From NCBI GenBank assembly GCA_963739435.1, contig CAVUAN010000008.1, forward strand, positions 242,431 to 306,430: DNA of 64,000 nt, read 5' to 3'. The translations under genes were made by a program, and so were the position numbers. The stretch is from CAVUAN01 sp963739435. GTDB taxonomy: Bacteria; Acidobacteriota; Thermoanaerobaculia; UBA5066; Gp7-AA6. The notes under the pieces were generated by a model, which did not search any database, was not told the origin of the DNA, and saw only the letters and a program-made list of their open reading frames with translations. This document shows positions 55,044 through 64,000 of the stretch, in pieces. How positions within the stretch are numbered: the stretch's first letter is position 1; the number at the start of each line of letters is the position of its first letter.

Positions 55044-55706
55044 GTGGACGAGCCTCGCACCCATTACCAGGTCTCCTTCACCTCGCGGCAGGGGCTCTCC
55101 GTCTTCGTCGGCCTGGTTGCCGCGATCGTTCTGGCGTACTTCCTCGGCTTGATGACCGGCCTGGCCGGGCGTGAAGCCCGGCCCCCTTCGGGCGCCGCCG
55201 CCCCATCTCCGGTTGCCGTCGCGGCGATCACGCCTGCCCAGACGCCCGAGGCCGCCTTCCCCGTCCCGGTGCTGGGTGTCGCGGGCCGCGGGAAACCCTC
55301 TCGAACCTCCCTGGCGCCCACGGAGCCTTCCGCAGCGGCCGCGACGCCGGGTGTGCAGCTGTTCGAGGACCGGGCCTCTTCGGAGCCGACTCGCGCGCCG
55401 GCACCCTCCGCCAGACCCACTCCCGCGAAGACTCCGGCCAAGGCTCCTGCCAAGGCAGCCGAGGCCGCGGCGTTCTGGGTTCAGGTCGATTCCCTCTCGT
55501 CAAAGGACCAGGCGGAGGCGAGAAAGCGCGGCATGGCCGCAGCCGGGTTCAAAGCGACGATCGTTCCCGGCAGCGGGACCAAGGGCACTCTCTACAGGGT
55601 GCGGGTCGGTCCCTACGCGACACGCGAAGAAGCCGACCACGCCAGGGATGAGATCGCCCGGAAGGCGAAGGTGGCACACCCCTGGGTCGTGCCACCCGGG
55701 CAATGA
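55044..55706 (+). CDS. SPOR-domain membrane protein
   Basis: A 220-residue protein. One helix at about 17-39 (LSVFVGLVAAIVLAYFLGLM), a Pro/Ala-rich periplasmic linker (about 45-140), and a C-terminal SPOR domain (about 145-215) with FWVQVDSLSSKDQAEARKRG and GTLYRVRVGPYATREEADHA. SPOR domains bind denuded glycan at division septa, so a role in envelope constriction is likely. GTG start at 55044; the stop overlaps the lipA ATG. Confidence 0.88.
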   Translation: MDEPRTHYQVSFTSRQGLSVFVGLVAAIVLAYFLGLMTGLAGREARPPSGAAAPSPVAVAAITPAQTPEAAFPVPVLGVAGRGKPSRTSLAPTEPSAAAATPGVQLFEDRASSEPTRAPAPSARPTPAKTPAKAPAKAAEAAAFWVQVDSLSSKDQAEARKRGMAAAGFKATIVPGSGTKGTLYRVRVGPYATREEADHARDEIARKAKVAHPWVVPPGQ

Positions 55707-56575
55707 GCGCTCCCTTGCCGGTTCGCGCCCCGGAGTGGATCCGCGAGCGGCGGATCCGTCTGGCCGACCTGCACGGGGTCAAGAGCGTCATGCGGGCACG
55801 CTCGCTGCACACCGTCTGCGAGGAGGCGCGCTGCCCGAACCGGGGAGAGTGCTTCGCGCGCGGAACCGCCACATTCCTGCTGCTGGGCGACGTGTGCACG
55901 CGATCCTGCGGTTTCTGCGACATTTCAAACGGCCGCCCTCGACCCGTCGACCCCGAGGAGCCCCGGCGCGTGGCGGAGGCTGCCCGGCAGATGGGCCTGA
56001 AGTTCGTCGTGCTGACTTCCGTCAACCGCGACGACCTCGTTGACGGCGGGGCGGCGCATTTTGCGGCGGCGATTCAGGAGCTTCGGAGTCTTCCGGATCC
56101 GGTGGGGATCGAAGTTCTGGTACCCGATTTCCTGGGCAGCCCCGAGGCGCTGGCGGCAGTCGTCGGCGCGGCGCCGGACGTCCTCAACCACAACGTCGAG
56201 ACCGTGGGGCGGCTCTACGCCCGGGTGCGGCGCGGCGCCCGGCTCGACCGCTCGTTGCGCCTGCTCGCCGAGAGCAAGCGCCTCGCCCCCGCGATGACGA
56301 CGAAGTCCGGGTTGATGGTGGGGCTTGGCGAGACGGAAATCGAAGTTCTCGACCTGCTCGAGCGGCTGCGCGGGGCGCACGTGGACATCCTGACGATCGG
56401 CCAGTATCTGCAGCCGTCCCGAGAGAACCTGCCCGTCCAAGAGTACGTCCACCCCGCGGTCTTCGACCGGTACCGCGAGGCGGGGGAGGGACTCGGATTC
56501 CGGCACGTATTCTCCGGCCCCTTCGTGCGGTCCTCCTACCGCGCCGAGGAAGCTCTCGCCGCGGCGCTGGGCTAG
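55703..56575 (+). CDS. lipA: Lipoyl synthase
   Basis: Radical SAM enzyme that inserts two sulfurs into octanoyl groups on lipoyl domains. The 290-residue protein has the auxiliary cluster motif CEEARCPNRGEC, the radical SAM cluster CTRSCGFCDI, and the C-terminal RSSYRAEE with the Ser that ligates the auxiliary cluster. ATG at 55703 overlaps the SPOR stop. lipB is not in the window. Length and motifs are standard. Confidence 0.95.
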   Translation: MSAPLPVRAPEWIRERRIRLADLHGVKSVMRARSLHTVCEEARCPNRGECFARGTATFLLLGDVCTRSCGFCDISNGRPRPVDPEEPRRVAEAARQMGLKFVVLTSVNRDDLVDGGAAHFAAAIQELRSLPDPVGIEVLVPDFLGSPEALAAVVGAAPDVLNHNVETVGRLYARVRRGARLDRSLRLLAESKRLAPAMTTKSGLMVGLGETEIEVLDLLERLRGAHVDILTIGQYLQPSRENLPVQEYVHPAVFDRYREAGEGLGFRHVFSGPFVRSSYRAEEALAAALG

Positions 56576-56580
56576 ACAGG

Positions 56581-58093
56581 ATGAGCCTCGCTCGTTTCCG
56601 GACGCCGGCGGCGGGCGTGCTGTCCGGCCTGCTCTTTGCCCTGGCGTTTCCACCCCTCGAATGGGTCGCGCTTCTTCCGCTGGCGCCGGTTCCCTGGCTC
56701 GTCGCTCTGGCCCTCGAGGAGAAGCGCGGCGTGGCCCTCGTCTCGGGCCTTTTCTTCGGCATCGCCTACTGGTGCGCGTCGATCCCGTGGATTGTCTACG
56801 TGGTCACGAACTTCGGCGGCCAGAACGCCTTTGCGGGGCTCGCCAGCCTGGTCCTGACGGCCCTGCACCTTTCGCAGTGGCCTGCCCTGGTCGGCTGGGC
56901 AACCGCAGCAGCCGGGCCGGCGCGTTCCCCGCGGCGTCTGGCTGTGTTTCCGATTCTCTGGACGGCATCGGAGCACGCGCGCGCCAACCTCTATGGAGGC
57001 TTTCCCTGGAATCTCACGAGCTTCGCGCTGTACCGCCACCCGATGTGGATTCAGACCGCGTCCGTCGGCGGGGCGTACACGGTGGGATTCCTCGTTCTCT
57101 GCGTTTCGGCCCTGATCGCAGGGGGCGTCGTCTTCCGCCGCAAGGCCTGTTTCGCGGCGGCAGCCCTCCTTGCACTGGCAGCCGGGACCTTCGGCGCGGT
57201 CCGACTCGCCCGGCCGGCAGAAGCCGGCCCGGCCCTCCGGGCCGCGCTCGTCCAGCCCGGAATTCCCCAGGAAACGCGTCTCGACCCCAACTCCGCCGCG
57301 CAGAACTATCGCGCCGTGATCGACCAGGCGCGGGAGGCGGCCGTCGAAGGGACCGACCTCATCGTCCTGCCGGAATCTGCCCTTCCAACCTACTGGGCCG
57401 CGAGCCCTCTGCTTCGGCGCGATCTCACGGATATCGCGGCAGCCTGCAAATGCGCGGTCCTTTTCGGCGACCTCGAAGTGGAGTCTTCCGACACGTACTA
57501 CAACGCCGCGCGCCTGGCCACCGCGTCGGGCCTCGCGGGCCCCTCCTACCGCAAGGTGCACCTGGTGCCTTTCGGCGAGTTCGTGCCTTTCCCGAAGCTC
57601 TTCTTCTTCGTGCGGAGGATTTCGACGGCGATCGGCGAGTTCTCGCCCGCACAGAGCCCGACCCTGCTCGAGTCGGGAAATCTGCGGGTCGGGATGGGAG
57701 TCTGTTACGAAATCACCTATGACGGCCTGTCGCGGGAAGAGACTGCTCTCGGCGCGAACCTGCTCGCCACGATCTCCAACGATTCCTGGTACGGAACGGC
57801 CGGCGCGCAGCCGCAGCACTTCGCCGCCGCCGTGCTGCGCTCCGTCGAGAACGGCCGCTACCTCGTGCGCGCCGCCATCACCGGAACTATCCGGCGCCGT
57901 GGACGACCGGGGCCGGATCACCGCCCTGCTCGGGCCCGACAGGAAGGGGACCCTGCTTGTCAAAGCCCGGCTCCTGACCCGGGAGACGGCATGGACCCGA
58001 TGGGGGTACTGGCTGCCCCGCGCCGCCGATTTTGCGGCGGGCCTCGTGCTACTCTCAGGCCTCGCTCGATGGTGGAGGCAGCGCTCCCGCTGA
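56581..58093 (+). CDS. lnt: Apolipoprotein N-acyltransferase (one frameshift)
   Basis: Last step of lipoprotein maturation, N-acylating the diacylglyceryl-Cys of lipoproteins, which the Lol system then sorts. About 503 residues after repair. Several N-terminal helices are followed by a nitrilase domain with Glu in LPESALPTYW, Lys in YRKVHLVPFGEFVPF and the nucleophile Cys in GVCYEITYDG. An extra base near 57885 shifts the frame; the last 65 residues (SGAVDDRGRITALLGPDRKG and a final helix) are in another frame. ATG at 56581, five bases after lipA. Confidence 0.92.
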
Positions 58094-58114
58094 CTCTCCA
58101 CTCTCGACACTCCG

Positions 58115-59228
58115 ATGACCGAACGCGACGACCTTCTCTCCGCCCTTCAGTCCGCCTCGGCGCGACTCCTGTCGCTCCGCGGCTACCTTTGATCTGAACG
58201 CCGCGCGGAGCGCGCTCGAAACGCTGGCGGGCAAGGCCGCTGCGCCGGATTTCTGGAACAAGCCGGAGGAAGCCCAGGAGGTCCTCCGGCAGACCCATGG
58301 CCACGAGGGCACCATTGCCAGGGCAAAACGCCTGGAGGAGATCGAGTCGGAGCTGACGACCTTCGTCGAGCTGCTGAAGGAGGGCGAGCCCGCCGAGGCC
58401 GACGCCCGCGCCGCCCTGGCGGCGGCGACGGCGTTTGCCGACGAGCTGGAGCTCTCCGTCAAGATGGCAGCCCCTGAAGACGCCCGCAACGCGTGGCTCT
58501 CGATCCATGCGGGCGCCGGAGGAACCGAGTCCCAGGACTGGGCCGAGATGCTCCTGCGGATGTACCTGCGGTTTGCCGAGTCGAGGGGCTGGAAGGCGGA
58601 GCTGATCGAACGGCAGGACGGCGAAGAAGCGGGCTTGAAGAGCGCCACGCTGCATGTCGTGGGCGACCATGCCTACGGATACTTGAAGAGCGAGATGGGG
58701 GTCCATCGGCTCGTCCGCATTTCCCCCTTCGATGCGGCGCAGCGGCGCCACACTTCGTTCGCCTCCGTCTACGTCTCACCGGAGATCGACGAGACGATCG
58801 AGATCGCCATCGCCGACAAGGACCTGCGTGTCGACACGTACCGGTCGAGCGGCGCCGGCGGCCAGCACGTCAACGTGACGGACTCGGCCGTGCGCCTCAC
58901 GCACTTGCCGACTGGCATCGTCGTCACGTGCCAGAACGAGCGCAGCCAGGGGCGCAACCGGGAGATGGCCATGCGTGTGTTGCGCGCGCGGCTCTACCAG
59001 AAGGCCTTGGACGAGCGCAAAGCGGAGGAGGCGCGGCAGGTGGGTGAGAAGAAGTCGATCGAGTGGGGGAGCCAGATTCGTTCCTACGTCCTGCATCCCT
59101 ACCGCATGGTGAAAGACCACCGCACCGGTCACGAGACGGGCGACACGGACAAGGTCTTGGACGGCGGTCTGACGCCCTTCATCGAGGCCTTCCTGAGGTC
59201 GAGCGCGGAGTCGCGGGTCAACGGATAG
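58115..59228 (+). CDS. prfB: Peptide chain release factor 2 with programmed +1 frameshift
   Basis: Release factor for UGA and UAA, 370 residues when read through the shift. The first 25 codons end LSLRGYL followed by an in-frame TGA at 58190-58192; moving forward one base at CTT TGA gives GATCTGAAC and continues DLNAARSALETLAGK to the TAG at 59228. The GGQ catalytic motif is in SSGAGGQHVNVTDS, and the RF2 recognition segment is ISPFDAAQRRHTSF. The usual autoregulatory logic applies: low RF2 lets ribosomes shift. Unlike the other broken genes here, this shift is biological. Confidence 0.95.
58187..58192 (+). promoter_or_regulatory. prfB +1 recoding site (CTT TGA)
   Basis: The slip codon CTT is followed by in-frame TGA, then T. 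The upstream stimulatory sequence, normally an AGGGGG-like Shine-Dalgarno site three bases before CTT, is here only the weak GCGG in CTCCGCGGCTAC. The base after TGA is T and not the more usual C. Sequence context otherwise fits the conserved prfB site. Confidence 0.88.
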
Positions 59229-59235
59229 GGGAGTC

Positions 59236-59820
59236 ATGAGCACGCGGCCGGACGTCCCGGAAAAGACTGGCTGGATGGAGGAAGTTCGCGGGCGCCTCGA
59301 GCGGCGGGCAGCCAGGGAGCTCCCGGACGAGACGGACCTCAAACGGGCTGCCGTGCTGCTCCCTCTCTTCGTCCGGGAAGGAAACCTCTGGATCCTGCTC
59401 ACGAGAAGGACGGAAACAGTCGAGCACCACCGCGGGCAAATCTCCTTTCCCGGCGGAGCCGAGGAGAAAGACGACAGGAGCCTCCTCGAGACGGCCCTGC
59501 GCGAGAGCGAGGAGGAGATCGGGCTGAAGCGCGAAGACGCCATCCCCCTGGGCGCGCTCTCTCCCATGGTTACGGTCACGGACTTCTATGTCGAGCCGTT
59601 CGTCGCGGCCATCCCGCAGCCCTACATCTTCCGGCCGCAGGAAGCCGAGATCGCCGAGATCATCGAGGCGCCGCTGCCGGCCCTCGCCGACCCCGCCATC
59701 CTCGAGAAGAAGCCGTTCCCGGGCCGCCCCGACCCGGTCCTCTTCTACCACTACGGCCGCCACACGATCTGGGGAGCCACCGCGAGAATGCTCGCCGAGC
59801 TCCTCGAAGCGCTGCGTTAG
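59236..59820 (+). CDS. Nudix hydrolase, CoA pyrophosphatase-like
   Basis: A 194-residue enzyme. The Nudix box runs from GGAEEKDD to RESEEEIGL (about residues 78-101), and the preceding HRGQISFPGG is typical of the CoA diphosphatase (NudL) group. It would cleave CoA or related nucleoside diphosphate compounds. ATG at 59236, seven bases after prfB. A 365-base gene-free stretch with repeats follows. Confidence 0.88.
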   Translation: MSTRPDVPEKTGWMEEVRGRLERRAARELPDETDLKRAAVLLPLFVREGNLWILLTRRTETVEHHRGQISFPGGAEEKDDRSLLETALRESEEEIGLKREDAIPLGALSPMVTVTDFYVEPFVAAIPQPYIFRPQEAEIAEIIEAPLPALADPAILEKKPFPGRPDPVLFYHYGRHTIWGATARMLAELLEALR

Positions 59821-59836
59821 CCCGTCTTTGGTAGTC

Positions 59837-60004
59837 GCCCCGACGGCGGGCCGCCTCCCGAGGAGGCACGCTCGGGTCTGGAGGCGACGAGATAACTGTG
59901 GACCCTCCCTTGTCGCTCGGTCGCAGTCTTTGAAGGGGCGGAAGAGAGTGCTTGCCTTGCTCCCTCGCTAGAATCCTCCTCTGGAGGCGGCCCGCCGCCG
60001 GGGC
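59837..60004 (-). repeat. Repeat R1, partial copy 3: inverted 168-bp module
   Basis: Reverse-complement copy of only the 3' module of R1 (18052-18221). Its 22-bp terminal inverted repeats at 59837-59858 and 59983-60004 differ by a single base from being perfect. The core reads TCTGGAGGCGACGAGATAAC and GACCGAGCGACA on the other strand, as in the full copies. It lies 16 bases after the Nudix stop, between convergent genes. The 5' module is absent, which shows that the 3' module is a unit of its own. Confidence 0.88.
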
Positions 60005-60091
60005 TCTCGTCAAGGCGTTAGACCGAGAGCCAAGCCCGTGGGCCCCGGTCTAGAAAGTTTGATTGGCCGGCGAAGCCGGCCGGTTCAGATG

Positions 60092-60172
60092 CGGTGGGGG
60101 CGGAGGCCCCCGTCGCTGCGCGCAAGCGCACCGACGGGGTCGCACCCGCCAGGACCCCGAAGGCCCGTCTCG
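60092..60172 (+). repeat. Hairpin repeat R2, copy B
   Basis: Same organisation as 51893-51997: hairpin GGGGGCGGAGGCCCCC, pair CCCGTCG and CGACGGG around a short insert (CTGCGCGCAAGCGCAC), then the conserved CAGGACCCCGAAGGCCCG. It ends just before the stop of the convergent DUF1684 gene. A separate perfect 7-bp hairpin (GGCCGGC with a GAA loop) is at 60065-60081. The remainder of the 59821-60185 gap, outside these elements, shows nothing recognisable. Confidence 0.82.
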
Positions 60173-60185
60173 TCAGCAGGTCGCG

Positions 60186-61062
60186 TCAATGCTCCCCGTA
60201 GACCTTTTCGCCGGCCTCGATGCGGATGGGGAGGCGGTTCTGGGGAGGCGGGAGGGGGCAGGTGGCGTAGGGCGTGAAGACGCACGGAGGGCTGTAGCTC
60301 TTGTTGAAGTCGAGGATGAGGCGGCCGTCCTTGTCCGGCTGTTTGGCATAGACGAATCGGCCGGCTCCGTACGTCTCGAACCCGTTGGTGCGGTCCCCGA
60401 AGATGATGAAGAGATCGTCCGTTCCCTGCTCGAGGACGGGCTCGAGGCGGTAGGTCGAGCCGTCGATCTCGAAGACGATGGCGCCGGGGCAGATCTCCCG
60501 ATCAACGCCGCCGAGCACGCTCGGCACGAGGACTTCCTTGGGCGGGTCGTACCGCTCGAAACGGGCCTCGATGCGCCACCGCATGTCGATGGGAAACGCG
60601 TCGAGACCGCCGAAGGCGGCCAGCACGGGGCTCTCGCTGTTCTTGACGCGCACGGCGAAGCGGTCCCGCCGCTTGATGACGAAGAACGAGACGTGTCCGT
60701 ACGCGAGAACGGTCGGAGATCCCTCGGCGTCGGTCCGCAGCGGTGCCGCTGTGACCGGCTGGCCGCCGGACGTCATGGCGATCCCCGGCTCCGTCTGCAC
60801 GCGAACGGATCCGTTCTCGAGAACGAGCATTCCCATGCAGCCCGGCACGCCGGGAGGCAGGACGCACACGGTTGGCCGGGTCGCTGCCGAAGCTGTTCGC
60901 GCCCTGGTCGAGCCAGAAGAGGCCCGCGAGGGTCAGCCAGCCGTCCGGGCGGCGGAGGCGCTCGTCGCGCTGGGCGCGCCAGGCTTCGACCTCGGCGCGG
61001 TGGGCGTCGACGGCGGAATCGACCGGAGAGAGGGTCAAGGCGAGAAGGGCCGCCGCGATCAC
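60186..61062 (-). CDS. DUF1684-domain exported protein (one frameshift)
   Basis: About 291 residues after repair. A signal peptide (IAAALLALTLSPVDSAV) is followed by the DUF1684 fold: DERLRRPDGWLTLAGLFWLD, then YGHVSFFVIKRRDRFAVRVK, and the C-terminal LDFNKSYSPPCVFTPYATCP with its Cys pair. The function of the family is unknown. An extra base near 60870 splits the gene. The GTG at 61062 overlaps the stop of the TPR gene as GTGA. Confidence 0.82.
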
Positions 61063-62697
61063 GAGAGGGCGCGGTCGATGGCGTACAGCTCGCGGGCTCG
61101 CGCCAGGTTCGTCTTGGCCGCCTCGAGGTTCCCGTCGAGCGTCAGCGCCTTCTCGAAGGCTTCGACGGCTGGTCCGAAAGTCCCGCGGCGCGTCCGCACG
61201 ACGCCCGAGGTTGTTCCAGAGCAGAGCGGAATCGGGCCGGGCTTCGAGGGCCCTGGTGAGCGCCGTCTCCGCCTCCGCCAGCTTGCCGGCTTCGAGCAGC
61301 GCGACGGAGAGCCCGGCGGCAGCCTCCTCGCTCTTGGGATCGAGGTTGAACCCCGACTCGTAGGCCGTGGCGGCTTCCTCGGGCCGCTTCTGCTCCATGC
61401 GCAGCAAGCCGAGCGTGGTCCAGACGGTCAGGTCGTTGGGCGCCAGGCGGGCGGCATCGGCCATCTCCCGCTCGGCCTCTCGGCGCATTCCTTTCTTGCG
61501 AAAAGCACGGCCCAGGTTCTCGTGAAAGACCGCCCGCGTGGGCGCCAGGCGCACGGCCTCGATCAGCTCCTCGATCGAGCGCTCGGTTTCACCCGAGAAG
61601 TAGAGAAAAACACCGAAGTCGTTGCGCGCCTCGGCCGAGGCCGGGTCGATCTCGATGGCCCGGCCGTAGGCGAGCGCGCGCGGCGGTACGGTCCTTGAGC
61701 TCGTCCATGGAACGGCCGAGGCCGAGGGCCGCCGGGACGCTCTTCGCGTTCAGCTCGAGCGACCGCCGGTAGTGACTGGCGGCCGTGTTCCACTTCTTCT
61801 GCTTCTCGGCGAGGCGGGCGAGCCCGAACTCCGCCCGCGCGTTGCCGGCGTCGAGGACGGTCGCGGCCGTGTACTCGCGCTCGGCTTCCGCGTCCGAGCC
61901 GAGCTGCAGGGCCGCGTCGCCGGCGATCCGATGCGCGTCCGAGGACTTCGGATCGAGCTCGATCGCCTTGGCGGCCATCGTCTGAGCGCCGCGGAGGTCT
62001 CCATCCTTGAGCGCCCGGTCGGCAGCGTCGAGCAGCGGGGTGATATTGGCGCCAGGCACTGGAGGAGGAGTCGGCGCGGCCTGGGGTCCCGGAGTGCCGA
62101 TGGGCGCCGACGTGACGAGCACCGCGTTCGAGGTCCGTCGCGCGCCGGCGCTCGGCGTCGGCCTCGGCCGATTTTCCCAGCTTCTCGTAGGCTTCGGCCA
62201 GAAGCCGGTGGACCTCCGGGTCGTTCGAGGACTCGGCGCGCTTCAGGTCGTAGAGGGCGTCCTCGGCCTTTCCGTCGTTCAGTTTCTCGCGGGCCGTGCG
62301 CTTGAGCTCCGAGAGGTCCGGAGGCGGCACGCTGGACGCTCCGGCGACCTCGGCGCGCACGACGCAGCGCCAGGCGAGCGAAGTCCGGGCTGTAGAACTC
62401 GGCCGGGACTTGCAGGGTGGGTCTCTCCGTGTAGGCGGCTTTCAGTCCCTCCCGGGCGGTCTTCGAGTTGCCGGAGATGAAGTAGGCCCATGAGCTCTGC
62501 AGGTGCAGGTCCGGCCGGTGGTCCGCGGCCACGTCCGCGGCCTCCGCCGCCCTGGCGTACTTCTCACCGGCGTCTTTGAATCGCCCGGCGTCGAAGAGGC
62601 GCCTGGCTTCCGTTTCGAGCTTCACCGATTCCTGGCCGACGAGGGGAAGGGCCGCGCACAGGAGACGGCGGCGCGAAAGAAGGGCGAGCTTCCTCAC
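61059..62697 (-). CDS. Exported TPR-repeat protein (about four frameshifts)
   Basis: About 545 residues when read across breaks near 62390, 62130, 61690 and 61190. A signal peptide (MRKLALLSRRRLLCAALPLV) precedes an N-terminal region with ETEARRLFDAGRFKDAGEKY, and then many TPRs such as GKAEDALYDLKRAESSNDPE, LRGAQTMAAKAIELDPKSSD, WNTAASHYRRSLELNAKSVP and PEEAATAYESGFNLDPKSEE. TPRs mediate protein contacts; the partner is unknown. It overlaps the stop of the kinase gene as GTGA and is followed by DUF1684, so kinase-TPR-DUF1684 form a unit. The density of breaks marks poor consensus here. Confidence 0.75.
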
Positions 62698-64000
62698 GAG
62701 CCCCCTCCGGGTGCGCTCGCTGTCGGAGGCGGAGGATTCCATGTCTTGGTGCCTCCCTGGCGGAATCGTGACCTGTTCCGTCACGGGGTCGATGCCTTCG
62801 CGCGACAGGGTGACGCGGTACGTGCCGGCTTTCAACTGGAATCGCCCCTCTCCCACGAGAACGCCCTTGAATTTGTTGTCGATGAGCACGTTGGCGCCCG
62901 TCCACGCCGGAGCGTTGATCAAGAGCATGCCGACGGGGAACATGTAGTTGATGTGGTCGACACCCTTCGGCTCCCACGGTGAACTTCTCGACGCCGGCGT
63001 CCAGGCCCGGCGGCTTCGAAACGCGCCGTGTGCGGTCCCTCGGAGAGCTGCAGGGTGCGGGCGGGCACGGAGGGGCCGATCTCCTGGCCGTCCACGGAAA
63101 AGGTCGCCATCGGAACGGAGCTGAACTGCACCGGATACTTCCGCGCGGGCTTCGGCGTCGGCGCGGCAGGCGGTTCGATTTGGGCCACAGCCGTGGGCAG
63201 GGCAACGGTGGCCTTCGTCGGCTCCGCCGAGGCCGCGTCGACTCCGACGACCGGCTGGGGGAAAGCCGCGCGGCGTCGGAACAGCGGGGGCCGGAGAAGC
63301 GGCCGGAGGCGGGGCAGGCAGCGGCTTGACGGTACGGGGCCGTCTGCTGCGTGGCGTACCACGCCCCTCCTGCCACCAACCGCCACGATGACAGCCGCCG
63401 CGGCGATCCAGACGGCCGCGCCGGCCGCCGCGCTCTACTCACGCGGGATGGCACCGCGGTGCGGCCGGTCTCGCGCTGCGAGGGATCGCGGAAGTTGACG
63501 ACCTCGAGGCCGCCCCGGCCCATCGTCAGCGTGGCTCCCGTCGGAGGCGTCTGGTCCTCGAGGCACGGCACCCTCGCCAGAGCTCCCGAAGGCGGAGTGA
63601 TGTGGGGCGGCGTCATCTGGGTCGTGGGCAGCCCCTTGCTCGGGGTCTTGAGCGTCGCCTCGGGGTCGAACGGCTCGGCGCTTCGCATCGCCGGGGTGCT
63701 CCGGTCCGCGGCGCGGTCGTGAAGCGCGCCGAGCTTCCGGTCAGCTGCCGTAGACGTTCGCGAGATCCTGGTTCAGTGCCTCCATGGAGGCGTATCGGCT
63801 CCCCGGGCTCTTCTCGATCGCCTTGGAGACGGCGGCCGCCAGTGACGCCGGGACCTCGGGATTCGAAGCCTGGATCGGCTCGGGAGCCTCGTTCAGGATC
63901 CGGTAGAGCACCGTCGAGAGGTGCTCGCCGCGGAACGGCTTTGCGGTTGGTGAAGAGCTCGTAGGCGAGGATCCCGAGCGCGAAGATGTCGGTGCGGCCG
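62694..64000 (-). CDS. Ser/Thr protein kinase with PEGA-type C-terminal domain, 3' part (partial, several frameshifts)
   Basis: The gene runs off the right edge. At the edge the end of a Hanks kinase is visible (GRTDIFALGILAYELFTN, then FRGEHLSTVLYRILNEAPEP and KAIEKSPGSRYASMEALNQD). A Pro/Thr-rich linker (KTPSKGLPTTQMTPPHITPP) is followed by a membrane helix region near 63330-63420, a Pro/Ala-rich segment, and PEGA-like modules (YPVQFSSVPMATFSVDGQEI and AGTYRVTLSREGIDPVTEQV). At least five one-base breaks occur (near 63942, 63737, 63420, 63250 and 62970, with another near 62735 before the TGA at 62694). PEGA modules are thought to bind envelope components, so this is probably an envelope-sensing kinase. 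Confidence 0.7.

Noticed and set aside
58115..58192. The prfB break as another sequencing error
   Set aside because: It sits exactly at the conserved LRGYL codons followed by TGA, the known programmed +1 site of this gene.
1..64000. CRISPR arrays, tRNA or rRNA genes, phage or transposase genes, toxin-antitoxin or defence systems
   Set aside because: Scanned for regular direct repeats, TTCGA-type tRNA arms with acceptor pairing and characteristic proteins; none was found convincing by eye.

Overview
This is a high-GC chromosomal segment from a diderm (outer-membrane, LPS-bearing) bacterium. It carries Lol, Bam, Skp, LpxD/FabZ/LpxA, LptE, a complete Tol-Pal set and Lnt, alongside a ClpC-type unfoldase with a UVR domain, Hanks-type kinases with PEGA or TonB-like tails, an S55 (SpoIVB-like) protease, NYN-LOTUS and SPOR proteins. 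The mixture fits Acidobacteriota (perhaps a Thermoanaerobaculia-like lineage), but there is no rRNA in the window, so the placement is inference. No tRNA, rRNA, CRISPR array, transposase or phage gene was seen.

Layout. 1-12 kb (+): lysS end, lolC/E-lolD, clpC, bamA, skp, lpxD-fabZ-lpxA, a Gfo/Idh dehydrogenase (possible GnnA), mtnP and an adenosine-kinase-like PfkB. 12-18 kb (+): ribH, nusB, transglutaminase-like, leuS, lptE. 18.2-23.4 kb (-): tolQ-tolR-tolA-tolB-pal-cpoB followed by rpsT. 23.4-31.8 kb (+): S55 protease, secreted beta-propeller, peptide-type ABC importer (binding protein and two permeases), coaD, thioesterase. 31.9-36.6 kb (-): OmpA lipoprotein, kinase-TonB fusion, EamA transporter, YgfZ, small secreted protein. 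36.6-49 kb, mixed strands: small Cys-rich protein, PaaI, NYN-LOTUS, Zn-ribbon membrane protein, GAPDH-like, hydrolase, AMMECR1, SpoU, cation exchanger, aminotransferase, M1 peptidase. 48.3-52.9 kb: a probable ceramide locus (CerR-like reductase, serine palmitoyltransferase, GNAT acyltransferase) facing a PAP2/Aur1-type membrane enzyme. 52.9-59.8 kb (+): NfeD-slipin, SPOR, lipA, lnt, prfB with a programmed +1 frameshift, Nudix. 60.2-64 kb (-): DUF1684, TPR protein, and the 3' part of a Ser/Thr kinase with a PEGA tail.

Two features colour the whole window. First, about sixteen ordinary genes, several of them essential (leuS, bamA, tolB, lnt), are split by single-base insertions or deletions; reading across them restores intact proteins, so these look like consensus errors of an assembly and not pseudogenes. 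Only the prfB shift is biological. Second, the long gene-free gaps hold dispersed non-coding repeats: a ~390 bp composite family (two full copies and one inverted partial copy), a ~80-105 bp hairpin family (two copies) and a palindromic G/C-rich element, mostly between convergent genes. These repeats and the ceramide locus are the most interesting content.
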